NCBI RefSeq assembly: GCF_022869805.1
Contig: NZ_CP094974.1
Location: forward strand, 2,976,001 to 3,040,000
Source of the DNA: Halosolutus halophilus
GTDB taxonomy: Archaea; Halobacteriota; Halobacteria; Halobacteriales; Natrialbaceae
Direction: 5' to 3'
DNA length: 64,000 bases
The notes beneath the pieces are model-generated. The model did no database searches and had not been told where the DNA came from. It saw only the letters and a list, made by a program, of their open reading frames with translations. Positions within the stretch are counted from its first letter, which is position 1. Each line of letters starts with the position of its first letter. This document shows positions 54,451-62,705 of the stretch, in pieces. The translations under genes and the position numbers were made by a program.

Positions 54451-55118
54451 TATTGTGATCCGGTAAACGCTGCAACGGCATCGTCCAACGAGGTGTCATC
54501 TGTGAAGACCGTTACCTGATCACCCGCCTGTATGGTCGTATCTCCTCTTGGAGCGCGGATATTTCCGTTGCGCTCAAGTGCGACGACGAGACATCCCTCA
54601 GGAAGTCTTCCGGATTCCAACGCTGTGCTAAGGAGTTGACCACTCATCGGCGCATCTTCGGTGACGGTAAGTTCTACCAGTTCGGTGGTATCGTCGAGTT
54701 CGATGAAGTCACTGACGTTCGGGTATCGGACGGCGTGATAGAGGTAATCCGCGATCAGTCGCTGCGGATTCTCGATTAGGGTGACGCCGATCTTCTCGAA
54801 GACGGGGAGGTTTTCGGGATCGTGGACCACGCTCACGAGGTTCGGGACGTCGTGTTCCTGTGCGAGCAACATGACCATGATATTGGTCGCATCGATGTCC
54901 GTCGTGGAGATGACGGCATCTGCACGATCGATTTCCGCCTCAACGAGCGTATCGTGGTTTGTCGCGTCGTCGTGCAGGACGAGACAATCGTACTCCGCCG
55001 AAGCGACGTTCGCTCGTTCTTCATCTTGCTCGATGACGACGACGTCGTTCCCATCATTCACTGCACGCTCGATCAGGTTCGAACCAATGTTGCCTGCGCC
55101 AACGATAATCAAATACAT
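54450..55118 (-). CDS. trkA: TrkA family potassium uptake regulator (RCK_N and RCK_C)
   Basis: The 222-residue protein has an N-terminal Rossmann RCK_N domain (YLIIVGAGNIGSNLIERAVN with the GxGxxG NAD+ site, then VVVIEQDEERAN). The C-terminal TrkA-C/RCK_C domain starts near residue 140 (DTTELVELTVTEDAPMSGQL). It binds NAD(H) or ATP and controls TrkH. It is translationally coupled to trkH and follows a short unknown gene with no gap. Confidence 0.94.
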   Translation of the reverse strand: MYLIIVGAGNIGSNLIERAVNDGNDVVVIEQDEERANVASAEYDCLVLHDDATNHDTLVEAEIDRADAVISTTDIDATNIMVMLLAQEHDVPNLVSVVHDPENLPVFEKIGVTLIENPQRLIADYLYHAVRYPNVSDFIELDDTTELVELTVTEDAPMSGQLLSTALESGRLPEGCLVVALERNGNIRAPRGDTTIQAGDQVTVFTDDTSLDDAVAAFTGSQ

Positions 55119-55316
55119 CTATTTTCCCTCCGTTCGATCTTTTGAGAAGATGACGGAATGCCGGCTTTCGGTTATCAACCGGTGCGAGGAGATCTCGGAG
55201 AGTAATTGCTGTAACTTCGTCTTCGGTCGCGACGAGAAGCCGATTGCTGACACGTCGAGATTCGCGACGTGGGGATCGGGGAGTTGCTCTGGTGCTGGTG
55301 CCCCATCTGTGCTCAT
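55119..55316 (-). CDS. Short protein at the head of the trkA-trkH operon
   Basis: A 65-residue protein starts MSTDGAPAPEQLPDPHVANL, then DVSAIGFSSRPKTKLQQLLS, ending SKDRTEGK. The TAG stop abuts the trkA ATG directly, so it is in the same operon. I choose ATG 55316; the longer frame upstream is AT-rich and doubtful. Family unknown; it may be a Trk-associated regulator, on position only. Confidence 0.55.
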   Translation of the reverse strand: MSTDGAPAPEQLPDPHVANLDVSAIGFSSRPKTKLQQLLSEISSHRLITESRHSVIFSKDRTEGK

Positions 55317-55510
55317 ACCGAAGATCCAGTTCTGGATAGGCAAAATACCTTGCGAATATTCACTGATTCGTTTGAATTCGGGCCGATATATTTTGTAATC
55401 GTTTGTGACATCGAGACGCCGTAAATCGTATGAAATCGCTGGTTTCCCATCAGACAGACTAGGGGAGTCGGGTGAAATAGAGACGCTTTTCAATCGTAAA
55501 ACAAAGGCAA

Positions 55511-55519
55511 CTTAAAAGT
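55511..55519 (+). promoter_or_regulatory. Probable TATA box of the Lrp-TrkA_C gene
   Basis: CTTAAAAGT lies about 30 bp before ATG 55550, the usual leaderless spacing. The same interval must hold the promoter of the trk operon in the opposite direction. Confidence 0.5.
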
Positions 55520-55549
55520 CGATAGGGGGACTAATTGCTGGGTATAAAT

Positions 55550-56293
55550 ATGAGCCAGCGTATCGATGAGATTGATGAACAAATATTGTATTATCTCACG
55601 CAAGAGGCGCGGCATACGTCTGCACCGGATATCGCTGAGAAAGTAGATGTCTCTGCTCCGACGGTCCGTAATCGGATCCGTCGACTCGAAGAAGAAGGTG
55701 TTATCGTAGGGTACCACGCGCATGTGAATTATGAACGCGCCAACGGATTGCTGACGAACCTGTTCCTGTGCAGTACGTCAGCAACTGACCGGCAGGAGAT
55801 GGCTCAGCGTGTGCTCGAAATTCCAGGTATTATTAACGTTAGAGAGGTCATGACGGGCAAAGGGGATCTTGGAATTAAGGCGGTTGGCACGGATACCGAC
55901 GATCTTACACGCATCGCGCAAGATATCACCACGCTCGGAATCGAAATCGACGATGAGGCCCTAATCCACCGAGAATACTTTCGTCCATACGCTCAGTTCG
56001 GACCCAGAGAAAGAGAACCGATCTCACCAGTGACCGGTGTTGCAGGCCTCGCTGGGGGCGCGAACGTGATCGAAGTTGTTGTCAACGACGGAGCACCGAT
56101 TGCAGGTAGGACCCTCCAGGAAGCTAATGAAAGTGGTCTAATACCCTCGGACGTGCTGGTCGTAAGAATCGACCGAGAAGATCGGGCTATCACACCGACT
56201 GGAGAGACGGTGATCAAGCAGGGTGACTTCGTTACGATCCACTCGCGGTCGGGAATTTCCGAGGGTACACTAGAAGTATTTACTGGTAGTTAG
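55550..56293 (+). CDS. Lrp/AsnC regulator fused to a TrkA-C (RCK_C) domain
   Basis: The 247-residue protein has an AsnC helix-turn-helix (RIDEIDEQILYYLTQEARHT, VSAPTVRNRIRRLEEEGVIV), a RAM-like middle domain (TNLFLCSTSATDRQEMAQRV) and a C-terminal RCK_C domain (EVVVNDGAPIAGRTLQEANE ... TVIKQGDFVTIHSR). It is divergent from trkA-trkH. RCK_C binds small ligands (c-di-AMP in some families), so it may control K+ transport in response to them. A paralogue is at 60834. Confidence 0.92.
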   Translation: MSQRIDEIDEQILYYLTQEARHTSAPDIAEKVDVSAPTVRNRIRRLEEEGVIVGYHAHVNYERANGLLTNLFLCSTSATDRQEMAQRVLEIPGIINVREVMTGKGDLGIKAVGTDTDDLTRIAQDITTLGIEIDDEALIHREYFRPYAQFGPREREPISPVTGVAGLAGGANVIEVVVNDGAPIAGRTLQEANESGLIPSDVLVVRIDREDRAITPTGETVIKQGDFVTIHSRSGISEGTLEVFTGS

Positions 56294-56443
56294 AGCCACT
56301 GGAGACCGTGTATTCGATCACTCCCGACTAGTAGTTGAGTTATTCCAATGGTAGTCACGAACGCGATCGGGTATCGCTTCTGTGGGAGACGCCGGATGTT
56401 TGAGCCGAGAGAGATAGCCCCTGGGGTAACGCTTTCTCTCTAA

Positions 56444-56590
56444 TTACAGGCTGTAGCACGCAATTTCAGTCGAGCCACAACTAGGGCACTCATCCTCGTC
56501 TGGTGGGAGTTTCACTCCACAGTTCCGGCACTCGTATAGGCGACTCCCGTCACCGCCAAGCGCCTTGCAGATCGAGGTGAGTGCCCCCAT
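56444..56590 (-). CDS. Small zinc-ribbon protein
   Basis: A 48-residue protein starts MGALTSICKALGGDGSRLYE. It carries two CxxC knuckles, ECRNCGVK and ECPSCGST, 13 residues apart, and ends STEIACYSL. This is a common type of haloarchaeal rubredoxin-like small protein. ATG at 56590, TAA at 56444. Confidence 0.75.
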   Translation of the reverse strand: MGALTSICKALGGDGSRLYECRNCGVKLPPDEDECPSCGSTEIACYSL

Positions 56591-56977
56591 TTCCTCTTCT
56601 TCTGTCCACTAATCAGCCAATCCTTATCATCCCTTGCTTGAATATCAGCCATGTAAAAGCCGATAGTAAGACAAATACGGTCGCTCGACTACCCAGTCTT
56701 CACTAACCACAGTTGTTCTACGACGTCTTCGGGAAACCTCACGTTGTAGATACGCTGATGACGACCGTGCTGTCTTTCCGGCACGAGATAATTGTTCGTA
56801 CCGAAACAACCGTATTTCATCTCGTCGTTATAACCTGGGATCCCCAGGCTACGGACAAAATCTGCACAAGACGTTTCGAACAATCACGCTAGGAACTGGG
56901 ATGTCGGCCAAAGCATGAGAATAGGTGCTTCGATCGGTAACCGATTGGAGGAGTTGGACAACCGAGTACTCTTACCA
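56591..56977. other. AT-rich interval with one doubtful frame
   Basis: The only frame of note is 56689-56883 on the minus strand (64 codons, ...GCFGTNNYLVPERQHGRHQR). It ends VRFPEDVVEQLWLVKTG and looks partly coding, but lacks context and a firm start. It may be a remnant. No repeat core was seen. Confidence 0.4.
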
Positions 56978-57220
56978 CTATCGGTTCCAAGGACGATTCT
57001 GACGACGTTTTGATCGGCCCTTGGACTCCGACAAAATCCGTTCAATAGCCCAAAACGCCCAGAGAAATACGATCGCTATGAGGACGACCATCTCTAACCG
57101 GACGATCGTGCCGTACCAAATGGTAAGGATGATTGCCATGATGGTCACTGCGGCAGCGATGATGCTAAACACGTCGTAGAACGAGCGTGGGTGACGAACG
57201 CTCGGCAACCGAACGTTCAT
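56978..57220 (-). CDS. Small two-helix membrane protein
   Basis: The 80-residue protein has helices VFSIIAAAVTIMAIILTIWY and VVLIAIVFLWAFWAIERILS and a basic tail (KGRSKRRQNRPWNR). The start is the ATG 57220. It overlaps the 3' end of the broken gene at 57165-57455. No family is recognised. Confidence 0.6.
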   Translation of the reverse strand: MNVRLPSVRHPRSFYDVFSIIAAAVTIMAIILTIWYGTIVRLEMVVLIAIVFLWAFWAIERILSESKGRSKRRQNRPWNR

Positions 57221-57455
57221 GCATCGTTCTATGTGCGGTTTGTATATAGACCCTCGCTCTGAAAGACGAGACTGCTTTTGAGGACCAAGATTGGATATTC
57301 ATGATCTTCTGCCGATTGACGTGGTAGATGTCCAGACAACCATCGAATAGATCCGCCATGGCGTCGTCGTACACTAGCGCCTTGCGACCGCGATCGCGGA
57401 TCGCGACCAGGTCGCCATCAAAGAACTCACGAATAAATGCGGCGGACTATCGCCT
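57165..57455 (-). pseudogene. C-terminal half of the split small gene
   Basis: The frame reads REFFDGDLVAIRDRGRKALV then YDDAMADLFDGCLDIYHVNR, strongly like residues 70-105 of the intact gene at 52273. Upstream it meets an in-frame TAG and then sequence unrelated to the family. The missing N-terminal half lies at 61647-61852 in the same orientation, 4.2 kb away. Confidence 0.7.
57417..57455. repeat. 39-bp direct repeat, left copy
   Basis: ATCAAAGAACTCACGAATAA, then ATGCGGCGGACTATCGCCT, recurs at 61647-61685 with two mismatches. It lies in the gene-family body and bounds the 4.2-kb segment carrying the uspA, APC and Lrp genes. Confidence 0.8.
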
Positions 57456-57513
57456 TACCTTCGTCAGGGAACTCTGTGCAGTGCTTAAGTACGGCTAGTA
57501 CGAAATCTCACCT

Positions 57514-57870
57514 ATGAATGACGCTCCGAATAAACCAACTCCTCCAGAAGGGGTGCCTGACCAACTCGTCTCGGACTTGAATCAGCTTACTGCCGAGGAA
57601 TTCCGCAAGACGATCATTCACGCACAGGAACTCCTCAACTTCCAAAATGAGGAACCGTTTCCAATCGAGCCGAAGCCTGGGGATGACATCCTCAAGGTCA
57701 CCGAGCGCGATGGATATACCGAAGTCGTGAAACAGATTTTCTGTGGCGAGGACTGCGGTGACTGTCCGCACGGCCCGTATCTCTACCACGTCGAGCAGGA
57801 ACCACACCCCGACGGCACAGAAACGTCGTACTGGAGATTTATCGGGGAAGTCCAACTCGACGACGAGTGA
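57514..57870 (+). CDS. DUF6788-like protein with cysteine cluster
   Basis: The 118-residue protein has an acidic, proline-rich N-terminus, then TAEEFRKTIIHAQELLNF. A C-terminal segment has CGEDCGDCPHGPYLYHVEQE and YWRFIGEVQLDDE. The C-x3-C-x2-C-PHGPY-x-Y pattern resembles DUF6788 proteins, which use it to bind a metal. The start is the ATG at 57514. The nearest neighbour on the same strand is uspA, 80 bp downstream. Confidence 0.6.
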   Translation: MNDAPNKPTPPEGVPDQLVSDLNQLTAEEFRKTIIHAQELLNFQNEEPFPIEPKPGDDILKVTERDGYTEVVKQIFCGEDCGDCPHGPYLYHVEQEPHPDGTETSYWRFIGEVQLDDE

Positions 57871-57949
57871 CGCAGGGATGCTCGATCAAACGTGGTCGTT
57901 CGACTGTACCACCTAACTGTTATAGTGTAAGATTTCATCCGGTTCTCGT

Positions 57950-58390
57950 ATGGGCAACCCACACGGCCCCTCGCAAACTGATCTTCTCGCTCACGTTCTC
58001 GTTCCGGTCGCAAACGAGGATGATGCCGAGAAGACGGCGATGGCGCTCGAACCGTACGACCCCGATCACGTGACGGCGCTCCACGTCGTCGAAAAGGGGG
58101 AGGGAGTGCCGGACAAAACGCCCGTCGAGCAATCCGAGGAGCTGGCCGCGGAATCGTACGCCGCCGTCCGCAGGGTGTTTCCCGACGCTGACGATCACAC
58201 GGCCTACGCTCGGGATATCGTGGGTGCGATCTTTGAGGCTGCCGACGAGGTAGACGCGAGCGCCATCGCGTATCGCTCCCGCGGTGGAAACCGGATCATG
58301 CAGTTTCTGTCGGGTGATCTCTCGATCAAGCTCGTTACGGGGGCCGACCGCCCCGTCATCGCACTGCCGCGGACGGATACGGACGAGTGA
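57950..58390 (+). CDS. Universal stress protein (UspA family)
   Basis: This 146-residue UspA domain contains LAHVLVPVANEDDAEKTAMA, then VTALHVVEKGEGVPDK, VGAIFEAADEVDASAIAYRS and the ATP-binding-site-like RSRGGNRIMQFLSGDLSIKL. The G-x2-G-x9-G-(S/T) motif is altered (the loop has RGGNRIMQFLSGD), so nucleotide binding may be weak. It converges on the APC-UspA gene. Confidence 0.88.
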   Translation: MGNPHGPSQTDLLAHVLVPVANEDDAEKTAMALEPYDPDHVTALHVVEKGEGVPDKTPVEQSEELAAESYAAVRRVFPDADDHTAYARDIVGAIFEAADEVDASAIAYRSRGGNRIMQFLSGDLSIKLVTGADRPVIALPRTDTDE

Positions 58391-58418
58391 ACCGACCGAT
58401 CGAACGCGCCGGGTCGTC

Positions 58419-60695
58419 TCAGCGGCGGCCAAAGAGCCGATCGCGGAGCGAACGCGATGTTGGCCGTTCGGTCAATAGCACCGGTGTATCGAGATCCTCG
58501 ATGACGTCGAACACGAGTGAGCCCCGAACGATACGCGACAGGAGTCCGCGCTCCGTCGCGCCGATGATGACGAGACCATGATCAGCACTGACGCGTTCGA
58601 TCGCGGTCTCGACGTCTCCCGTCTCGATATGTACGGCGGCATCCGCCAACTGATGGCCGTCGGCCCACCCGCGCAGGAAGTCCCGTCCCTCTTTTTCTTC
58701 CCCCTCATCGACGACGTGTAACAACGACACCTCCGCGTCGATCGTTTCGTGAAGCGCGAGGGCGACCTCTGCAGAGAGATCGGACGACGCCCCGCCAGCC
58801 GTCGGGACGACGACGTCAGTCGGATCAAATTCCGTCGCGTCCAGGACGAGGAAGTCACACGGCAAGTCGTGCGTCAGTTCGTCGAGCGTACTCTCTGCGC
58901 GGCCGCCCGTAAACCGCGTGCCGCCATAGCCCATCACGACCGTGTCGGCGTCGTTCGATTGTGCTGCATCATAGACTTCTTCGAGACCACGATGGGACAG
59001 GATCGTCTTCGTCTCGATCGGGACGTCGAACGCCGCCGCGTCCTCTTTGGCAGTTTTAAGAAGCGATTCCGAGACCGTGTCGATCCGATCGCCGTTCTCG
59101 GCAGCAGCAGCCAGCGCCGTTTGGTCGGGCACAGTAACGATATGTGTGGCGAGTACTCGACCACCCTCGTGTTCAGCGAGCGCGCTGGCGAGCGTGATAA
59201 GCGCACTCTCAGTTCGGGGGTTGGCCAGTGCGACCATGATCGTCGGGCCATCCGTGCCACTCGGTGCGACCGCATCGGCAGCCTCGACGATCCGATCTGG
59301 CATCTCTTCCTCACGACTCCGGATGTAGTTCGAGAGGACACCCTGTTGTGGTGTTTTGTCGCGGGCGTAGAGGAAGTACCAGAGAACGGCTGCGATAACG
59401 AACGCGCCGGACAGTGCGATCTCCAGCCTATCCATGAACGCGATGAGTCCGAGCGAGAAGATCGCGCCGAGGATCGGCGTGATGGGATAGAACGGAACCC
59501 GGAAATCGGGATCGTACTCCGGGATGTCCGCTTCCCGGAACACGATGAGTCCGACGTTCATCAGCGCGTAGACGATGAGGTGGAGGACACTCGCCGCTTT
59601 CGCGAGGACCTCGATATCTCTCCCCAGAAACGTGATGAATGCGATGATGAGCGCCCCGGTGACGAGAATCGATCGATAGGGCGTCGCGAAGTTCGGGTGA
59701 ATTTCGTTGAGCCAGTTGGTGACGATCTTGTCGCGGCCCATCGCGAAGTTGATGCGCGCCGAGGCGAGGATCGAGGCGTTCGCCGACGACGCCGTCGCCA
59801 ACAGCGCGCCGACGGTCATCAGCACTGCGGCGGCAGCAGCGACACCCCCGACCGGACCGAGCGAGGTCGGAAACGCGACCTCGGCGGCCTGTGCGACCGG
59901 CGCATCCTGACTGAGGTCGGGCCACGAGATGACTCCGAGCATGGTCGTCACGAGGATCGCGTAGATGACGGTCACGATCCCGACGCTCCCGATGATAGCG
60001 ATGGGGAGATTCCGCCCTGGATTCTTCAACTCCTCAGCGACGGTTGCGATCTTCGCGTAGCCGAGAAACGAAACGAACACGAGTGCAGTCGCCGGCAGAA
60101 TCGCACCCGTCCCGAACGGCGCAAGGCCGCCCTCGTCGGCGAGCGTCGCGTAGTCGAACGATGAGAAGCCGGCGAGTGCGAACGCGGTGAGGATCGCGAG
60201 CAACGTGAACACGATGATCGTCTGGACACCGCCGGTCTCCTTCGCCCCAATGTAGTTGACGGCGACGAACAGACCGCCGGCAAGGAGCGCCCCGAGTTGG
60301 ATCGGGCTGAGGAACGCAACCTCCGGTAACGGGACGAAGACAGCGAGATACTGGCCGAATCCGATGCAATAGAACGCGGAGGCGAAGGCGAGACCCATCC
60401 AGTCGCCCATGCCAGCGATCGATCCGAACATCGGCCCGAGCGACTTGTTGATGTAGTAATAGCCGCCACCGGCTTTCGGCATCGCGGTACCGAGTTCGGA
60501 GACGGACAGCGCGTTCACCATCGCGATCAGGCCGCCGACGACGAACGACACGACGACGATCGGCCCTGCTGCGTTGGCGGCGACGCCGGGCAAGACGAAA
60601 ATCCCGGCACCGATCATCGTCCCGATTCCGATCGTCATCGCGGAGATGAGGCCGAGGTCCTTTGCGAGTTCCTCGTTACTCTCGCCGTGGCTCAT
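58419..60695 (-). CDS. APC-family permease fused to two UspA domains
   Basis: From the ATG at 60695 the product is 758 residues. The first 430 form an APC transporter (LGLISAMTIGIGTMIGAGIF, GWIG-like VNALSVSELGTAMPKAGGGY, TASSANASILASARINFAMG). The last 300 hold two UspA domains (about residues 470-600, GPTIMVALANPRTESALITL, and 615-750, ASSDLSAEVALALHETIDAE ... VIIGATERGLLSRIVRGSL). Such fusions are common in haloarchaea and link amino-acid or polyamine transport to stress. GTG at 60713 is a possible earlier start. Confidence 0.93.
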   Translation of the reverse strand: MSHGESNEELAKDLGLISAMTIGIGTMIGAGIFVLPGVAANAAGPIVVVSFVVGGLIAMVNALSVSELGTAMPKAGGGYYYINKSLGPMFGSIAGMGDWMGLAFASAFYCIGFGQYLAVFVPLPEVAFLSPIQLGALLAGGLFVAVNYIGAKETGGVQTIIVFTLLAILTAFALAGFSSFDYATLADEGGLAPFGTGAILPATALVFVSFLGYAKIATVAEELKNPGRNLPIAIIGSVGIVTVIYAILVTTMLGVISWPDLSQDAPVAQAAEVAFPTSLGPVGGVAAAAAVLMTVGALLATASSANASILASARINFAMGRDKIVTNWLNEIHPNFATPYRSILVTGALIIAFITFLGRDIEVLAKAASVLHLIVYALMNVGLIVFREADIPEYDPDFRVPFYPITPILGAIFSLGLIAFMDRLEIALSGAFVIAAVLWYFLYARDKTPQQGVLSNYIRSREEEMPDRIVEAADAVAPSGTDGPTIMVALANPRTESALITLASALAEHEGGRVLATHIVTVPDQTALAAAAENGDRIDTVSESLLKTAKEDAAAFDVPIETKTILSHRGLEEVYDAAQSNDADTVVMGYGGTRFTGGRAESTLDELTHDLPCDFLVLDATEFDPTDVVVPTAGGASSDLSAEVALALHETIDAEVSLLHVVDEGEEKEGRDFLRGWADGHQLADAAVHIETGDVETAIERVSADHGLVIIGATERGLLSRIVRGSLVFDVIEDLDTPVLLTERPTSRSLRDRLFGRR

Positions 60696-60833
60696 ACCCG
60701 GGAAATCGAACACCCCACATATAAGAACTCCGGTAGAATTGCTCGATCAGTAATATTGGGGGTAGATAATTACGTATCAAGTAATTTCACTCCGGAACAT
60801 CGATATAAAGTACCACGCTACTAGACGAGTACC

Positions 60834-61586
60834 ATGGACTATCGGCTCGACGAGATCGATCGGCGCATCATTTACGAGTTGATGCGAGATGCCCGAAATA
60901 CGTCCGCACCGACTATCGCCGAACAGGTCAACGTCTCTGCGGGAACGATACGAAATCGAATCAACCAGCTCGAAGAGCACGACATCATCCGGAATTATAC
61001 CGCTGAGATCGACTTCGAACGAGCAGATGGGCACTTGACGAACCTCTACGTCTGCAACGCACCGGTCTCCGAACGCAAGGCGCTCGCACAGGAGGCGAGT
61101 GCTGTTCCCGGTGTCATCAACGTCCGTCAGTTGATGACCGGCCGCCGAAACCTGCACATCATGGCCGTTGGAGAAGACACGGAACATCTCAGACGGATCA
61201 CGCGAGCGCTCTCACGGCTGGGTATCGAGATCGAGGATGAGACACTCGTGGAATCTGAGACTCATAGTCCCTATACCTCGTTTGGGCCTGACGAGGAGAT
61301 TTCGACCAATAAAGCGACAGACTTCATTAGTCTCGCTGGTGATGCGAACGTCGTCGATGTGACCGTACAGGCCGATGCCCCTATCGTCGATCACACACTC
61401 GAAGAAGCGGTTCAAAACGATGTCCTCGACGACGACTCGCTGGTCATCGCTATCGAACGGGGAGACCGCGTATTGACTCCCCACGGAACGACCGTTATCC
61501 AACCGGACGACATCGTAACGGTGCTGTCCCGTAGCGGTGACACTGACCACGTACTCGATGCGTTCATCGCTGAAGAAGCAGTTTAA
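60834..61586 (+). CDS. Lrp/AsnC regulator fused to a TrkA-C (RCK_C) domain
   Basis: The 250-residue paralogue of the protein at 55550 has HTH YRLDEIDRRIIYELMRDARN and VSAGTIRNRINQLEEHDIIR, then FERADGHLTNLYVCNAPVSE. The RCK_C end is VDVTVQADAPIVDHTLEEAV ... VIQPDDIVTVLSRSG. It diverges from the APC-UspA gene and is the likely regulator of it. A TATA-like box should lie in the 120-bp interval before it. Confidence 0.92.
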   Translation: MDYRLDEIDRRIIYELMRDARNTSAPTIAEQVNVSAGTIRNRINQLEEHDIIRNYTAEIDFERADGHLTNLYVCNAPVSERKALAQEASAVPGVINVRQLMTGRRNLHIMAVGEDTEHLRRITRALSRLGIEIEDETLVESETHSPYTSFGPDEEISTNKATDFISLAGDANVVDVTVQADAPIVDHTLEEAVQNDVLDDDSLVIAIERGDRVLTPHGTTVIQPDDIVTVLSRSGDTDHVLDAFIAEEAV

Positions 61587-61646
61587 GAGTAGTACCGTTC
61601 CTCGTAGAGGGAACCCAGCATTTGCTACGTTAGGCGAATGCGTTCT

Positions 61647-61685
61647 ATCAAAGAACTCACGAACGAATGCGGCGGACTATCGCCT
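61647..61685. repeat. 39-bp direct repeat, right copy
   Basis: Matches 57417-57455 with two mismatches (GAACGAATGC here, GAATAAATGC there). The sequence to its right continues the N-terminal half of the split gene; the sequence to its left belongs to the inserted segment. Confidence 0.8.
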
Positions 61686-61852
61686 CGATGTCTCGCTGCG
61701 GAGTTAGAGGAGGCACTTGCTGAGATCGTATCTGACGGTCTGACGGTTCCGTACTTGCTTGCGCATATTTGACAGGATCTTGGTGAGGACTCTTCACGCT
61801 AGCCGCATTGATTCTATTCCCTAAAATGTCAATAGAATGCTTTGTAAAGCAG
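61647..61852 (-). pseudogene. N-terminal half of the split small gene, decayed
   Basis: On the minus strand, RNRQTVRYDLSKCLL and the following EAIVRRI-like codons resemble the N-terminal half of the intact gene at 52273, and the 5' flank (TTAATTCTA...) is also conserved. The start codon position has CTG where the intact copy has ATG, and stops interrupt the frame. The rest of 61,587-62,187 has no intact gene. Confidence 0.6.
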
Positions 61853-62187
61853 TAGAATTAACTACCATGAGTGATTTCACTGAAGTGGCGAGAGGGTGTA
61901 GATCTTTGATTGTCCGGACCGATCCCCCCATTGCACCACTCTCGCCCTGTTTCTACCGAGGCTTTTTATCGGAAGCCACGCCCAACGACGGCGATATTCT
62001 CTGATCGACAGGAGGGACTCCTGATTGCGATCGTACTTGCGGAGTTCAACTACGAAACCGAGGATGTCGCTCCTGAACTCGCAAATCATGCCTGGCAGTT
62101 GGTCAGCTATACATGTAATAACCGCTGTGCTCACCTGAATATACATAATGGACACCCAGATGACGTTTCACTACATACACATCCTAC

Positions 62188-62487
62188 GTGACAGTAGTCG
62201 ATAATCCCAAAACCAACAAGAGCGTGAGTATGCAGGTCATCGAGGCACTGGCTATTACAGAGGCAGTCTCCCCGATGGAACTGGAACCTCCACTCTATGA
62301 GATCGTTGAACCCAGTGCTCTCAATCGAATCTTCAGACCCGAGTCGCCGGACGATCTCCGAGTCACGTTTGACTATACCGACCACACTGTCGAGATTCAA
62401 GGTGACGGACGGATTGCAGTCGATGGAACTGAGTACGTCCCAACCAGCGAAGACGAGTTCGACCACGGCGACAGGAGCACGCGATGA
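62188..62487 (+). CDS. HalOD1 output-domain protein
   Basis: This 99-residue HalOD1 domain contains VIEALAITEAVSPMELEPPL, YEIVEPSALNRIFRPE and the end VTFDYTDHTVEIQGDGRIAV. The family is a haloarchaeal output or adapter domain of unknown role. The start is GTG 62188; an ATG at 62230 would remove a polar lead. The stop overlaps the next gene (ATGA). Confidence 0.88.
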   Translation: MTVVDNPKTNKSVSMQVIEALAITEAVSPMELEPPLYEIVEPSALNRIFRPESPDDLRVTFDYTDHTVEIQGDGRIAVDGTEYVPTSEDEFDHGDRSTR

Positions 62488-62639
62488 CACGAGTGAACCC
62501 ACCGCCAGCCGAGCTCGGAGAGATCGAAGAAACGTACGAAGAGATCGAGCTCGACTCGCTCACGTTCGCGCTGATCAGCCATCCGGAAGACGGCTACGAA
62601 TGGATCATGTCGGATTATACGCTCCCGATTGAGCAATAG
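62484..62639 (+). CDS. Short protein coupled to the HalOD1 gene
   Basis: A 51-residue acidic protein reads MTRVNPPPAELGEIEETYEE then LTFALISHPEDGYEWIMSDY and ends TLPIEQ. The ATG overlaps the HalOD1 stop. Small acidic partners like this commonly follow HalOD1 genes. Family name not recognised. Confidence 0.65.
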   Translation: MTRVNPPPAELGEIEETYEEIELDSLTFALISHPEDGYEWIMSDYTLPIEQ

Positions 62640-62705
62640 GGGTAGATACTCATATTATTTCGTCATTTGCGATCTGTGTTGTTCCAAATATCAATGATAG
62701 AAGCG

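Noticed and set aside
61910-62191. 93-residue plus-strand frame before the HalOD1 gene
   Set aside because: It begins in the repeated upstream region of the split gene; composition is not haloarchaeal and it has no recognisable motif.
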